A stretch of DNA of 64,000 nucleotides from Pacificispira sp002696645 (GCF_048892425.1 NZ_JBLZHU010000007.1:1-64000), one strand, 5' to 3'. Shown: positions 34,930 through 44,066, counted from the first letter of the stretch. A program made the numbers and translations. The notes: generated by a model not told the origin, from the letters alone.

Positions 34930-35817
34930 TCAATCGTCGTTTGACTCATCTTTCTCACGATGTCCAAACCGGGTTTTTTCCAGCTTTGCAGAAACCGGCT
35001 CCCCTTCCTGGAACTGTTGGCGCGCCACTTCCTTACCCTTATGGTTGTATTCAATGGTCCAGCCATGCAACAGATCACCCTTAAAGGGACTTTCTTTTAA
35101 AATCGTACCATTTGGCATCATGTCCACGGCAACACCGTCCAGTTTCCCTGCAAAAAAAGTCTCACGTCGTACGACATTGCCTTCCATATCATAATAGCGG
35201 GCTTCGCCGTGTTTTTTGCCATCCTTATAAGGAATTTTTGCCATCGGTTTATTGGTGGGTGAATAGGTGGTCAGCCAGCCATTCTGCAGATCATTGTGAA
35301 ATTCTACATCCATCAGGCGGCGGCCCTTTTCGTAGAAGGTGGACAAGCCTTCTTTTCGTCCACGGTGAAACGGAACGGTTTGCTGAACATCCCCATTTTC
35401 GTCAAAAAACACCGTTTCACCATGGACATAGCCATCCACATAGATCGTGCGCTGCTTTAACTGTCCATTCTTATAGAATTCAGTCGGACCATTTAGAACA
35501 CCATGGGTAAAATGGTGCCGTGCCGTGACCTGCCCTTGATTGTATTCGGTATATTCGCCGTGTAGTTTGCCATTGTGATGGGTCGACAGTTGCGACAACT
35601 CGCCGTCTTTATAGAAGCGGTTTTCGCCATGCAGCACACCGGCTTTGAAGGTGCCCTGCTGCGTTATAACACCGTCCTGATAGAACCGCGCCTCGCCATC
35701 AATTTTACCATCGGCAATAGTATATTCCGCCTTGGGATTCCCGGCCTTGTCGCGATCAATGTAAATCCCGTCCTTGGGTTGCGGGCCGGTTTTTTGCGCA
35801 GCAGCTGCGTCGGTCAT
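34930..35817 (-). CDS. MORN-2 (YwqK-type) repeat protein
   Basis: A 295-residue protein built almost wholly of about eleven 22-24-residue repeats of the pattern G-x-x-x-G-x-x-x-x-Y-x-x-G-x-(L/V), for example GVLHGENRFYKDGELSQ, GKLHGEYTEYNQGQV and GYVHGETVFFDENGD. This is the MORN_2/YwqK antitoxin repeat. No signal peptide is seen. It starts 12 bases after the vgrG stop and is certainly co-transcribed. Proteins with such repeats beside VgrG can be immunity or accessory proteins, but no toxin gene is recognisable next to it. Confidence 0.82.
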   Translation of the reverse strand: MTDAAAAQKTGPQPKDGIYIDRDKAGNPKAEYTIADGKIDGEARFYQDGVITQQGTFKAGVLHGENRFYKDGELSQLSTHHNGKLHGEYTEYNQGQVTARHHFTHGVLNGPTEFYKNGQLKQRTIYVDGYVHGETVFFDENGDVQQTVPFHRGRKEGLSTFYEKGRRLMDVEFHNDLQNGWLTTYSPTNKPMAKIPYKDGKKHGEARYYDMEGNVVRRETFFAGKLDGVAVDMMPNGTILKESPFKGDLLHGWTIEYNHKGKEVARQQFQEGEPVSAKLEKTRFGHREKDESNDD

Positions 35818-35829
35818 CAGATGCGATCC

Positions 35830-37989
35830 TTAATTGATCTTGGCAATGGCACCTTGCAGGATTGCCATCACGCCCCCTTTGAACGTGCCCGTCGTACCCC
35901 CTTCATAGGTGCCTGACAGCCCGCCCTTAGACTCCAGTGTCAGCCCCCCTTCTTCTGTCAGGCTCATACCGCCCTTCATCTCCATTGAAACTCCGCCTTC
36001 TTCCTTAAGGGACATGCCCGCCGTGGATTCCGTGGTCATGCCAGACTTCAAAGTCAGCTTCGTTCCCGCATCATCGGTGACATTCATGCCGCCCTTATTG
36101 GTCAGGTTCATCTTGGCTTCGTTATCAATATTGGTGCCAGCTGAATTTGTAATATTCTGACCAGCCGTCGTTTCATAATTCATCCCGGCATCATTGGTAA
36201 TGCTCTGAGCGGCCTCGCTGTTGATATTCTTGCCCGCCGTAATTTTTATATCGCCGCCCACATCAATGATCAGGTCGCCAGAAATTGTCAGCTTGTAATC
36301 CTTGGTCACGGTATGGGTGAAGCCGTTATCTGTCTTATGGGTCTGAGAGCCATTCACCGTCAGTTTGCGATCCCCCTTCACCGAATGAGTCTCATCCCCG
36401 GTCTGAACCTCAAAGATGCGGTTTCCCTTTTCAATGGTGACAGTATCATCGTCATCTTTCACAGTCGTGGTGCGGGCATTTTCCACAACAGAATTCCAGT
36501 CCTTCTGGGCATGCAGGAATATTTCCTCCTTGCCGGCCAGATCCTCGAAACGGAACTCGTTATAGCCATTGCCCCCTTTGGATGAATTGGATTTCATCGT
36601 CGCCTTGGTTTGATCGTCGGGCAGTGTATAGGGCTGCACCTGTTCGCCGTTATAGACACAGCCTGTGATCAGCGGGCGGTCCGGGTCTCCCTCCAGGAAG
36701 GTCACCACGACTTCCATCCCGATCCGCGGCAGGAACCAGGTTCCCCAGCTTTTCCCAGCCCAGCCCTGGGCAACCCGGACCCAACAGGACGTGTTCTCGT
36801 CCTTCTGGCCTTCCCGGTCCCAATGAAACTGCACCTTCACGCGGCCAAATTCATCGGTCCATATTTCTTCACCCGCTTTGCCGGTCACCAGCGCAGTTTG
36901 CGTCCCGTGAATGCGCGGGCGTTGGGTTTTACGCTGCGGGCGATAAGCAAGCGACTTGGGAAAGGCAACAAAGCCATTCTCATACCGGTCCTTGTCGGCG
37001 CGAATGGAAAGTTCCCCCAACACGTAATCGGCATTCAGGGAATCGCGCCCATGCCAGATCAAGGAGAAGGCATAACCCGCAATAAAGGATTTCATGGAGG
37101 ACCGCCCCTCCAGCGACTTAGACAGGGCTTCGAATTCCTGAATGCGCAGGCTGGCGCGACTGTCGCCATTGCTTTTCGCCATGTAACCGCCCGGATATTC
37201 ATACACTTCCATATCAGACCCACTGCCATCGCCATCGGCGCTGGCCATCAATTCCGTAGAAGGGGTCTGAAAATTATAGTCATCGGTGGCGTAATGGTCG
37301 CTGACCACCCGTTCCGAATAGGATAATTGATGCACCGCATCTTCATCCTCGCGCCCGGACTGTCCGGTCGGGCGGTAGGTGGCACGATTTATTCCGGGAC
37401 AGGTCGCATGGGCATCAGCATCATCGGCCAGAACCAATGTATGTTTACCCTCTTCATGCCGATGGAAATAGAAGATCCCTTCGTCCTCCATCAACCGGTT
37501 CAGGAAATCGAACACCGTTTCGTTATACTGAACACAATAGGTTCGGCTCTGATAGGCAGACGTTGTTTCCAACGCATAATCCGTAACCCCGATTTCCCCC
37601 AGCAGTTGCTCGATGATTTCCGTAACCGACACATCCTGAAAAATGCGGCAATCTGTCTTGCGCGTCCCCAACCAGAATTTCGGACGAATGATGGCGCGAT
37701 AGGTCCACAAGCGCGGATCTGAATCATGCTGAGAAAAATCTGTCACAAGACCATCAACATAGCGACTGGTCTGTCCATCAGCGGAATAAATCGCTGCTGT
37801 GACGGTCTTGCCAACAATGGCAGTAAAGTCGATCTCCGGGTCTTCCGACACCATCTCCAATTCATATCGGAACAGCGACGATAACCCTTCCGTCCCGCGC
37901 ACCGCCTGCAGGATCAGGACATCATCCCCCAATGGCGTCGTCACAGCCAGATATTGGTTCTCCTGGGAGAAACCGACCGGATCAGCCAT
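35830..37989 (-). CDS. tssI: Type VI secretion spike protein VgrG (TssI)
   Basis: A 719-residue VgrG. The gp27/gp5-like core is complete: DVLILQAVRGTEGLSSLFRYELEM at the start, VQYNETVFDFLNRLMEDEGIFYFHRHEEG, WTDEFGRVKVQFHWDREG and SCWVRVAQGWAGKSWGTWFLPRIGMEVVVTFLEGDPDRPLITGCVYN. After the DUF2345-like region the C-terminus is a run of about ten short repeats rich in GGM/GGL and Thr/Ser, likely a beta-helix extension, ending in GVMAILQGAIAKIN. The ATG at 37989 follows a G-rich SD; a start at 38034 is possible. No enzymatic effector domain is seen. The MORN-2 gene follows. Confidence 0.94.
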   Translation of the reverse strand: MADPVGFSQENQYLAVTTPLGDDVLILQAVRGTEGLSSLFRYELEMVSEDPEIDFTAIVGKTVTAAIYSADGQTSRYVDGLVTDFSQHDSDPRLWTYRAIIRPKFWLGTRKTDCRIFQDVSVTEIIEQLLGEIGVTDYALETTSAYQSRTYCVQYNETVFDFLNRLMEDEGIFYFHRHEEGKHTLVLADDADAHATCPGINRATYRPTGQSGREDEDAVHQLSYSERVVSDHYATDDYNFQTPSTELMASADGDGSGSDMEVYEYPGGYMAKSNGDSRASLRIQEFEALSKSLEGRSSMKSFIAGYAFSLIWHGRDSLNADYVLGELSIRADKDRYENGFVAFPKSLAYRPQRKTQRPRIHGTQTALVTGKAGEEIWTDEFGRVKVQFHWDREGQKDENTSCWVRVAQGWAGKSWGTWFLPRIGMEVVVTFLEGDPDRPLITGCVYNGEQVQPYTLPDDQTKATMKSNSSKGGNGYNEFRFEDLAGKEEIFLHAQKDWNSVVENARTTTVKDDDDTVTIEKGNRIFEVQTGDETHSVKGDRKLTVNGSQTHKTDNGFTHTVTKDYKLTISGDLIIDVGGDIKITAGKNINSEAAQSITNDAGMNYETTAGQNITNSAGTNIDNEAKMNLTNKGGMNVTDDAGTKLTLKSGMTTESTAGMSLKEEGGVSMEMKGGMSLTEEGGLTLESKGGLSGTYEGGTTGTFKGGVMAILQGAIAKIN

Positions 37990-38022
37990 GGAATCGCCCC
38001 CCCCCAGTTGTGCGAGACGAGA

Positions 38023-38155
38023 GATCACCCCCACCCCGACCCTCCCCCCTCAAGGGGGAGGGAGATCTATCTCTTACCCCTCCCCCCTTGAGGGGGGGAG
38101 CCCCATATTTTACCCCTCCCCCCTTGAGGGGGGGAGGTTGGGAGGGGGGAGAGAT
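38023..38155. repeat. Left copy of the palindromic G/C block flanking the DUF559 gene
   Basis: It begins GATCACCCCCACCCCGACC, contains CCTCCCCCCTCAAGGGGGAGGG and two CCCCTCCCCCCTTGAGGGGGG palindromes separated by GAGCCCCATATTTTA, and ends GGTTGGGAGGGGGG. The last 50 or so bases are repeated almost exactly at 38561-38613. The C-terminal codons of the DUF559 gene lie inside it. Confidence 0.85.
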
Positions 38156-38466
38156 GCAAGCGCCAATCGAATGGCTTCGACACACCCTTCCAAATTCTGC
38201 AACACGTCGTTGTTCCATAATCTCAAAACCCGATAACCCTCGGATTTCAGCCAGGCATCTCGACTTACATCCGACTGTGAATCCGCATGTTGCCCGCCAT
38301 CGACTTCTACAACCAGTCTGAATTCCAGACACACAAAGTCGACGATGTAACGACCGATCAATTGCTGCCGACGGAACTTCCGACCATCGACCTGGCGTTG
38401 CCGTAACATCTGCCAAAGCAGGTGTTCTGCTTTCGTTGGATTGGCCCGAAGGGTTCTTGGTTTCAT
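38110..38466 (-). CDS. DUF559 endonuclease-fold protein
   Basis: A 118-residue protein of the DUF559 family, related to very-short-patch repair (Vsr) endonucleases. ANPTKAEHLLWQMLRQRQVDGRKFRRQ, IGRYIVDFVCLEFRLVVEVDGGQH with the acidic D-x(n)-E-V-D nuclease core, and GYRVLRLWNNDVL are all typical. The last residues (LPPPNLPPSRGEG) are encoded by the flanking palindromic repeat. It sits between clpV and vgrG with a copy of the repeat block on each side, which suggests it entered the locus as a unit with these repeats. It is probably not part of the secretion machine. Confidence 0.85.
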   Translation of the reverse strand: MKPRTLRANPTKAEHLLWQMLRQRQVDGRKFRRQQLIGRYIVDFVCLEFRLVVEVDGGQHADSQSDVSRDAWLKSEGYRVLRLWNNDVLQNLEGCVEAIRLALASLPPPNLPPSRGEG

Positions 38467-38502
38467 ACGATGAGCGTAGCGCAGTTATGCTGCCGGTGGA
38501 AA

Positions 38503-38618
38503 GATCACCCCCACCCCGACCCTCCCCCCTCAAGGGGGAGGGAGCGAAACGCTTCAACGGGGAGCCCCATATTTTACCCCTCCCCCCTTGAGGGGGGGAG
38601 GTTGGGAGGGGGGTGATC
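38503..38618. repeat. Right copy of the palindromic G/C block flanking the DUF559 gene
   Basis: The ends GATCACCCCC (38503) and GGGGGTGATC (38618) are reverse complements, so this copy looks like a complete element with terminal inverted repeats. It holds the CCTCAAGGGGGAGGGAG core and the GAGCCCCATATTTTA spacer also found at 38023-38155. It lies between the clpV stop and the DUF559 start. Confidence 0.85.
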
Positions 38619-38645
38619 GCTGTAATCCTCATTCCACACCCACGA

Positions 38646-41318
38646 TCATTCAAACCGCACGGAAAAGCCCATGCCGTCCAGGGAGACATGGGCCTGTTGA
38701 AAGCTCTTACCCTCTGCCATTTGCGACAGAACGGCTTCGGCCAGGGTTGGCAGCAGGTTTTGGGTTACCACATTGTCGATCGCCCGCGCGCCGCTTTCCA
38801 CCTCTGCAGATCGCGCTGCGATGGTTGGCGCAATGGCAGGGTCCAGTACCAGAGTGGCACCATTGTTTTCACTAAACCGCTTGGCAATGCGATCCAGTTT
38901 CAACTGGACGATATTGGCAATCTCTTCCTGACCTAGCGGTAGGTACGGAACAATGACCATGCGACCCAAGAAGGCTGGCTTGAAGCGGCTCAGCAGGTCC
39001 GGGCGCACCTTGGCAACCAGGCCATCCAGCGACATTGGCTCTCCACTGAAAGCCGCATCCATGATGACCCGATCCCCCAGATTGGAGGTCAGGATGATCA
39101 CCGTATTTTTGAAATCGACTTCGATGCCTTCACCATCTTCCATCATGCCCTTGTCGAACACCTGAAAGAACAGTTCCATCACATCGGGATGGGCCTTCTC
39201 CACCTCATCCAATAGCACAACTGAATAGGGGTTGCGGCGCACGGCCTCCGTCAAAACGCCGCCCGTGCCATAGCCGACATAGCCTGGCGGTGCGCCTTTC
39301 AGGCCGGACACCGTATGGGCCTCCTGAAACTCCGACATATTGACGGAGATCAGATTACGCTCCCCCCCAAACAACAATTCCGCAAGGGTTAGAGCCGTTT
39401 CCGTCTTCCCGACACCGCTGGGGCCAACGAACATAAAGACCCCAACTGGCTTGCTGGGATCATCCAGACCCGCGCGATAGGTGCGAATGCGTCGGGCCAC
39501 CACATCCAGCGCGTGATCCTGCCCAACAATGCGGGCTTTCATCCGGCTTTCCAGATCAATCACGCCCTGAATGTCATCGCGCATCATGCGGCCAACGGGG
39601 ATGCCCGTCCATCCGGCAACCACACTGGCGACGGTATCGCCATTAACCTCCACCGGGACCATCGGCGTATCACCTTGCAGCGCCACCAGTTTGGCGTTCA
39701 GATCTGCATAGGCCTGACCCGGCGGTTCGCCCTGCAAGCGCTTTGCCAGGACCGCCATCATCTCCTCAACAACGGCGCGCTCTTCTTCCCAGCGGGCGGT
39801 CAGGGTATCGCGTTGGGTTTCAGCCTCCGCAAGCGCGGCATCCAGTTTGGCCAACCGGGCGGCGTGATCCCCTTCCAGCACCCTTTCGCGATGCAGAATG
39901 TCACGCTCCACCGACAGGCGTTCAACCTGACGAATGGCCGCTTCCACCTGGGGCGGACGATCCCCTTGTGCGACCGCGACCCGGGCGCAGGCCGTGTCCA
40001 AAACGCCAATCGCCTTATCAGGCAATTGCCGCCCGGTGATATAACGGGCCGACAGCGAAACAGCCTCTGCAATCGCCTCGTCCAGAATGCGCACCTTGTG
40101 ATGTTCTTCCAGACGCCGTGCCAGGCCTCGCACCATCGCGACTGCGCGTTCTGGATCAGGCTCGTCCACTTTAACGACCTGGAAGCGCCGGGCCAACGCG
40201 GGGTCTTTCTCAATATACTTTTTGTATTCCGCCCATGTTGTCGCAGCGACGGTGCGCAATTCACCCCGTGCCAAGGCAGGCTTCAGCAGATTGGCCGCAT
40301 CTCCCTGCCCCGCAGCGCCACCAGCACCAATCAGCGTATGAGCCTCATCAATGAACAGAATGATCGGACGGGGGGAGGATTTCACCGCATCGATGACGGT
40401 TTTCAAGCGATCTTCAAACTCCCCCTTCATCGATGCGCCCGCTTGCAGCAGGGCCAGGTCCAGAACACGCAAATCCACATCCCGCAAAGGTTCTGGCACA
40501 TCGCCATCAGCAATCCGCTGGGCAAGCCCTTCGACCACGGCTGTCTTCCCGACCCCGGCTTCACCGGTCAGGATGGGATTGTTCTGGCGGCGGCGCATCA
40601 GGATATCGACCATTTGCCGTATCTCTCCATCACGCCCGACAATCGGATCAATTGCACCAATCAGCGCCTGATCCGTCAGGGAGATCGTATAAAGCTCCAG
40701 CGCATCCGCCTTGGCGGTGGCGGCAGCCTGTGCCGCCTGTTCTTCTTCCGTTGGTGCACCGGCTTTCGCCTGTTGGACCTCTTTGCGCCGTTCCTTCGCC
40801 GCCTTTGCATCGGCCTTGCTGGCCTCAATCGCACTGGGCATTACCTCTGGCGATTGGCGCAGAATTTCAGACCAACTGTCGCGCAGGCCCGCAGCAGGGA
40901 TCGCCTTAAAGGCAGGGGCGCCATCGAATAGGGGAGCACGAATTGATTCCGTGTCCAGCGCGGCCTGCAGCAAAGCCGCAGAGCGCGTCGCATTCTGGCC
41001 CAGGCTGAGTGAGGAATAGACCCAGGCTTCCTGCAAAAGATCAGCAATTTGGGGCGACAAGGCGGGGGTTCTGGTGTTGCCGCGTCGGAATCCTTCGACA
41101 GCGCCTTGCAAATCGGCAATCAGGTCGGACAGTTCAACACCATGGGCCTTCAGACCCTGCACCGCATCCGTGTCCGTCTGATCCAGCAATTTCAGCAGGA
41201 CATGCTCGACTTCGACATTAAAATTGGTCTGCTGCACACACAACTGGGCCGCCCCTTCCAACGCCTTTTTACAGGCGGGGTTCAGCTTCCCCACAAGGGT
41301 TTTCATATCCAACTGCAT
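38646..41318 (-). CDS. tssH: Type VI secretion AAA+ ATPase ClpV (TssH)
   Basis: An 890-residue Clp ATPase that disassembles contracted TssB/TssC sheaths. The N-terminal Clp-N domain (KLNPACKKALEGAAQLCVQQTNFNVEVEHVLLKL) is of the ClpV type, and two AAA+ modules have Walker A GEAGVGKTA (about residues 252-260) and GPSGVGKTE (about 630). A coiled middle domain and a substrate pore loop GAPPGYVGYGTGG are present. Its sheath substrates TssB and TssC are not encoded in the window. The gene is separated from vgrG by the DUF559/repeat insertion. Confidence 0.94.
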   Translation of the reverse strand: MQLDMKTLVGKLNPACKKALEGAAQLCVQQTNFNVEVEHVLLKLLDQTDTDAVQGLKAHGVELSDLIADLQGAVEGFRRGNTRTPALSPQIADLLQEAWVYSSLSLGQNATRSAALLQAALDTESIRAPLFDGAPAFKAIPAAGLRDSWSEILRQSPEVMPSAIEASKADAKAAKERRKEVQQAKAGAPTEEEQAAQAAATAKADALELYTISLTDQALIGAIDPIVGRDGEIRQMVDILMRRRQNNPILTGEAGVGKTAVVEGLAQRIADGDVPEPLRDVDLRVLDLALLQAGASMKGEFEDRLKTVIDAVKSSPRPIILFIDEAHTLIGAGGAAGQGDAANLLKPALARGELRTVAATTWAEYKKYIEKDPALARRFQVVKVDEPDPERAVAMVRGLARRLEEHHKVRILDEAIAEAVSLSARYITGRQLPDKAIGVLDTACARVAVAQGDRPPQVEAAIRQVERLSVERDILHRERVLEGDHAARLAKLDAALAEAETQRDTLTARWEEERAVVEEMMAVLAKRLQGEPPGQAYADLNAKLVALQGDTPMVPVEVNGDTVASVVAGWTGIPVGRMMRDDIQGVIDLESRMKARIVGQDHALDVVARRIRTYRAGLDDPSKPVGVFMFVGPSGVGKTETALTLAELLFGGERNLISVNMSEFQEAHTVSGLKGAPPGYVGYGTGGVLTEAVRRNPYSVVLLDEVEKAHPDVMELFFQVFDKGMMEDGEGIEVDFKNTVIILTSNLGDRVIMDAAFSGEPMSLDGLVAKVRPDLLSRFKPAFLGRMVIVPYLPLGQEEIANIVQLKLDRIAKRFSENNGATLVLDPAIAPTIAARSAEVESGARAIDNVVTQNLLPTLAEAVLSQMAEGKSFQQAHVSLDGMGFSVRFE

Positions 41319-41420
41319 GCGCGCGGCGCTCCTTCCCGATCAACGGATAAGACTCCGTCGCGATTCGAGATTTCGCGCAAGGGACGGGATTCAGACATGC
41401 GGAACCGAAATGCTTATACT

Positions 41421-41968
41421 GTCATTCCCACGAGGGCGGGAATCCAGCACCACCCACGCGAATCGCGCCCGCCGCTCTGGACCCCGGATCAAGTCCGGGG
41501 TGACGGTGCATTAGGCAAGTGTCTCCTCACCCTGAGGAGCGAAGCGTCTCGAAGGGTGGGCCCTCTGAAAGCGCCCTACTTACAGCCCCTCCTTCGAGAC
41601 GGCGCATTGGCGCCTCATCAGGATGAGAATGGAACAATTTGAGGAACGCCCAGGTGGTATTCCTGCACCACCCACGCGAATCGCGCCCGCCGCCCTGGAC
41701 CCCGGATCAAGTCCGGGGTGACGGTGCATTAAGCAAGTGTCTCCTCACCCTGAGGGGCGTAGCGTCTCGAAGGGTGGGCCCTCTGCAAGCACCCTACTTA
41801 CAGCCCCTCCTTCGAGACGGCGCTACCGCACCTCCTCAGGATGAGAATGGAACAATTTGAGGAGCGCCCAGGTGGTAATTCTGCACCACCCATGCCAATC
41901 GAACCCGCCTCAAGTCCGGGGTGACGCTAGCCTATAACTCTCGTCATTCCCGCGCAGGCGGGAATCCA
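41421..41968. repeat. 218-bp tandem repeat array within an intergenic repeat cluster
   Basis: Unit 1 is 41447-41664, unit 2 is 41665-41882, and a shortened third begins at 41883. Both full units start GCACCACCCAYGCGAATCG and contain the hairpin CCCCGGA-TCAAG-TCCGGGG, the CCTCACCCTGAGGRGCG...CGTCTCGAAGGGTGGG element and CTCCTTCGAGACGGCGC. The cluster is bounded by GTCATTCCCACGAGGGCGGGAATCC on the left (41421) and CATTCCCGCGCAGGCGGGAATC on the right (to 41968). Apart from these repeats, the 719-bp gap 41319-42037 holds nothing I recognise. Confidence 0.9.
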
Positions 41969-42037
41969 GGGCCAAACGTGCCAAACGCGCCTGTCGCACT
42001 GACTCTCAGATCAAACCCAACATAACAAAACCGACCC

Positions 42038-43363
42038 CTAAATCTCCGCCGGGGCCAGGGATGTGCCGTCGAAGAAGCGCGTATACCGGAAGGGTTCTGG
42101 ATCAACACAGGGCGGTTCCCCAACCGTCAATTGGGCCGCCAGCTTGCCAGCCCCTGGACCAATGCCAAAGCCATGTCCGGAAAAACCTGACGCCAGCGTC
42201 AGGCCGGGCAATGCCTCCAACGGGGCGATGCAGGGAACGGCATCGGGAGTCGTATCGATCATGCCGGCCCAATATTCCTCCACCTGCAAATCCTTCAGGA
42301 CAGGAAAGGCCGCCTTGAAGCTGGCGAAGCCCTTGTCCAGAATTTTGCGATCCGCCGCCGGGTCCAGAATGCGTGTTCGTTCAAACGGGCTTTCCGAATT
42401 CAGATCCCAGGAGGTGTTTTGCATAAGCTGTTCGAAGAAACGACCGTCCAGGCGCAGCTTGATCGTATCGCGTTCCGCCATGAAGGATTTCCAGAATTTA
42501 TCCATCCAGCGAAACGCATCTGGAACCAGATAAAAGGTCGAATCAAATCCTCGCGACAGGGAATATTTGCCATCATTCCGGCGTCTGATCGCGAAATCGG
42601 GGGTGGAAAGCCCCCCAGGCGTCACTTCCGGTCCAGCCGTTGTGCGCAACACAGATGATTTGACCTGTAATTGCGGGAACGCAATGTCATGGCGCTTCAG
42701 GAACAGGGACGACCACGCACCCCCGGCCAGGATGACGGAGTCACAGGCGATCACACCTTTTTCCGTGACCACAGCAGACACACGCCCGCCCGATGTTTCC
42801 AGACCGCGCACGGCACAGCCTGTCAGAATCGCTGCGCCCTTCTTCTGTGCCGATGTTGCAATGGCTGGGGCGGCCTTATGCGGTTCTGCGCGCCCGTCGC
42901 TGGGCGTCCACAGCGCCCCTGGATAACCCGTTTCATAGCCTGGCAACAAATCGCGTAACCCCTGAGGGGTAACGGTTCTGGTATCCAATTGATACTGTTT
43001 TGCAATATCCACCCAGCGCTCATAAGAGGCCATCTGCTTTTCAGTCTTGGCAACATAAATGACGCCCGCCTGCGCAAAGCCGGTTTCAGCCTCGATCTCC
43101 TTATCAAGACCGCGCCATATCCTAAGGGCTTCCTGGATCAGCGGCATTTCCTTTGGGTCACGTCCCTGCTGACGGCAATAGCCCCAATTGCGAGAAGATT
43201 GCTCCCCCCCGATCACGCCCTTTTCGCACAGGGCGACGCTGTAGCCCTTTTTCACCAAATGCCAGACGGCAGAGACACCAATGATGCCGCCGCCAATCAC
43301 AACGACATCCACTTTCTTTGGCAGGACCTGTGTCGCTGCGACGGGATCAACAGGAGGAGACAT
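42038..43363 (-). CDS. FAD-dependent amine/D-amino-acid oxidoreductase (DAO family)
   Basis: A 441-residue DAO-family flavoprotein. The Rossmann motif VVVIGGGIIGVSAVWHLVKKGYSVALCEKG lies near residue 20, followed by the ExxSRNWGYCRQQGRD stretch often seen in sarcosine/D-amino-acid dehydrogenase relatives, and the C-terminal FAD block LPGLTLASGFSGHGFGIGPGAGKLAAQL. It would oxidise an N-methyl or D-amino acid; the substrate is not known. A GST gene follows upstream in the same direction with six bases between, so they are likely co-transcribed. Confidence 0.88.
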   Translation of the reverse strand: MSPPVDPVAATQVLPKKVDVVVIGGGIIGVSAVWHLVKKGYSVALCEKGVIGGEQSSRNWGYCRQQGRDPKEMPLIQEALRIWRGLDKEIEAETGFAQAGVIYVAKTEKQMASYERWVDIAKQYQLDTRTVTPQGLRDLLPGYETGYPGALWTPSDGRAEPHKAAPAIATSAQKKGAAILTGCAVRGLETSGGRVSAVVTEKGVIACDSVILAGGAWSSLFLKRHDIAFPQLQVKSSVLRTTAGPEVTPGGLSTPDFAIRRRNDGKYSLSRGFDSTFYLVPDAFRWMDKFWKSFMAERDTIKLRLDGRFFEQLMQNTSWDLNSESPFERTRILDPAADRKILDKGFASFKAAFPVLKDLQVEEYWAGMIDTTPDAVPCIAPLEALPGLTLASGFSGHGFGIGPGAGKLAAQLTVGEPPCVDPEPFRYTRFFDGTSLAPAEI

Positions 43364-43369
43364 GTTTGA

Positions 43370-44041
43370 TTACACCAAAGACCGTTCGAGTTTATCCCAT
43401 TCCGCAAGGGTCGTTCCGAACGGAATCATGATATTTTTCCGATAGGCAGGGCGGTCCTGTAAGCGGGCATACCATGCCTTGATATTCTTGAAATCCTGAT
43501 GATCAACCTGAATGTTGTAATAGCGATAGATCAGCGTTCCCAAGGGGATATCCGCGATGGTCAGACGATCCATGACCATAAAGTCGCGACCGGCCAAATG
43601 CGCATCCAGAAGTGCCAGCGCCTTTTCCGTCGCAACCTTTGCCTGGGCAATCAAATCCGGGTTTCGCTGATCCGGTTCACATCGCACCGTGCGCCAGAAC
43701 AAATCGATCATGGGTCCGGTCAGGGTCGTTTTGTGCCAATCCAACCACTGATCCGCATGTGCCTGTTCTTGCAGATTGTCAGGCAACAAACTGCCCTGAC
43801 CATGAGCCCGTGCAAGGTGGCGGACAATGGCGTTTGACTCGTACAGCGTAAAATCCCCATCTTGCAGTACAGGCACGCGCATATTCGGATTCATCGCCTT
43901 GAAGGTATCCGTATTGATGCCACCGAAGGAACCCCCCACCATTTTATGGTCATAAGTAAGGCTCAATTCATCCGCCGTCCATAAGACCGGCATGACATTA
44001 CTGGAATTCTTGCGTCCCCATATGGTCAGCATGATCGACAA
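43370..44041 (-). CDS. Glutathione S-transferase family protein
   Basis: A 223-residue GST. The N-terminal thioredoxin-like half is LTIWGRKNSSNVMPVLWTADEL with the conserved cis-proline region MRVPVLQDGDFTLYESNAIVRHLA; the C-terminal helical domain contains DRLTIADIPLGTLIYRYYN with the family N-capping aspartate. Serine (NSS near residue 12) is the likely catalytic position. It lies between glnE and the FAD oxidoreductase on the same strand. The substrate is unknown. Confidence 0.88.
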   Translation of the reverse strand: MSIMLTIWGRKNSSNVMPVLWTADELSLTYDHKMVGGSFGGINTDTFKAMNPNMRVPVLQDGDFTLYESNAIVRHLARAHGQGSLLPDNLQEQAHADQWLDWHKTTLTGPMIDLFWRTVRCEPDQRNPDLIAQAKVATEKALALLDAHLAGRDFMVMDRLTIADIPLGTLIYRYYNIQVDHQDFKNIKAWYARLQDRPAYRKNIMIPFGTTLAEWDKLERSLV

Positions 44042-44066
44042 TTCCTTTGGATAGATAAGACTTTGA

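Noticed and set aside
39513..40931. 472-codon plus-strand frame opposite clpV
   Set aside because: It is an antisense shadow of the GC-rich clpV gene with no domains.
41421..41968. CRISPR array
   Set aside because: The units are 218 bp, follow each other without spacers and contain hairpins; there are no short repeats with unique spacers and no cas genes.
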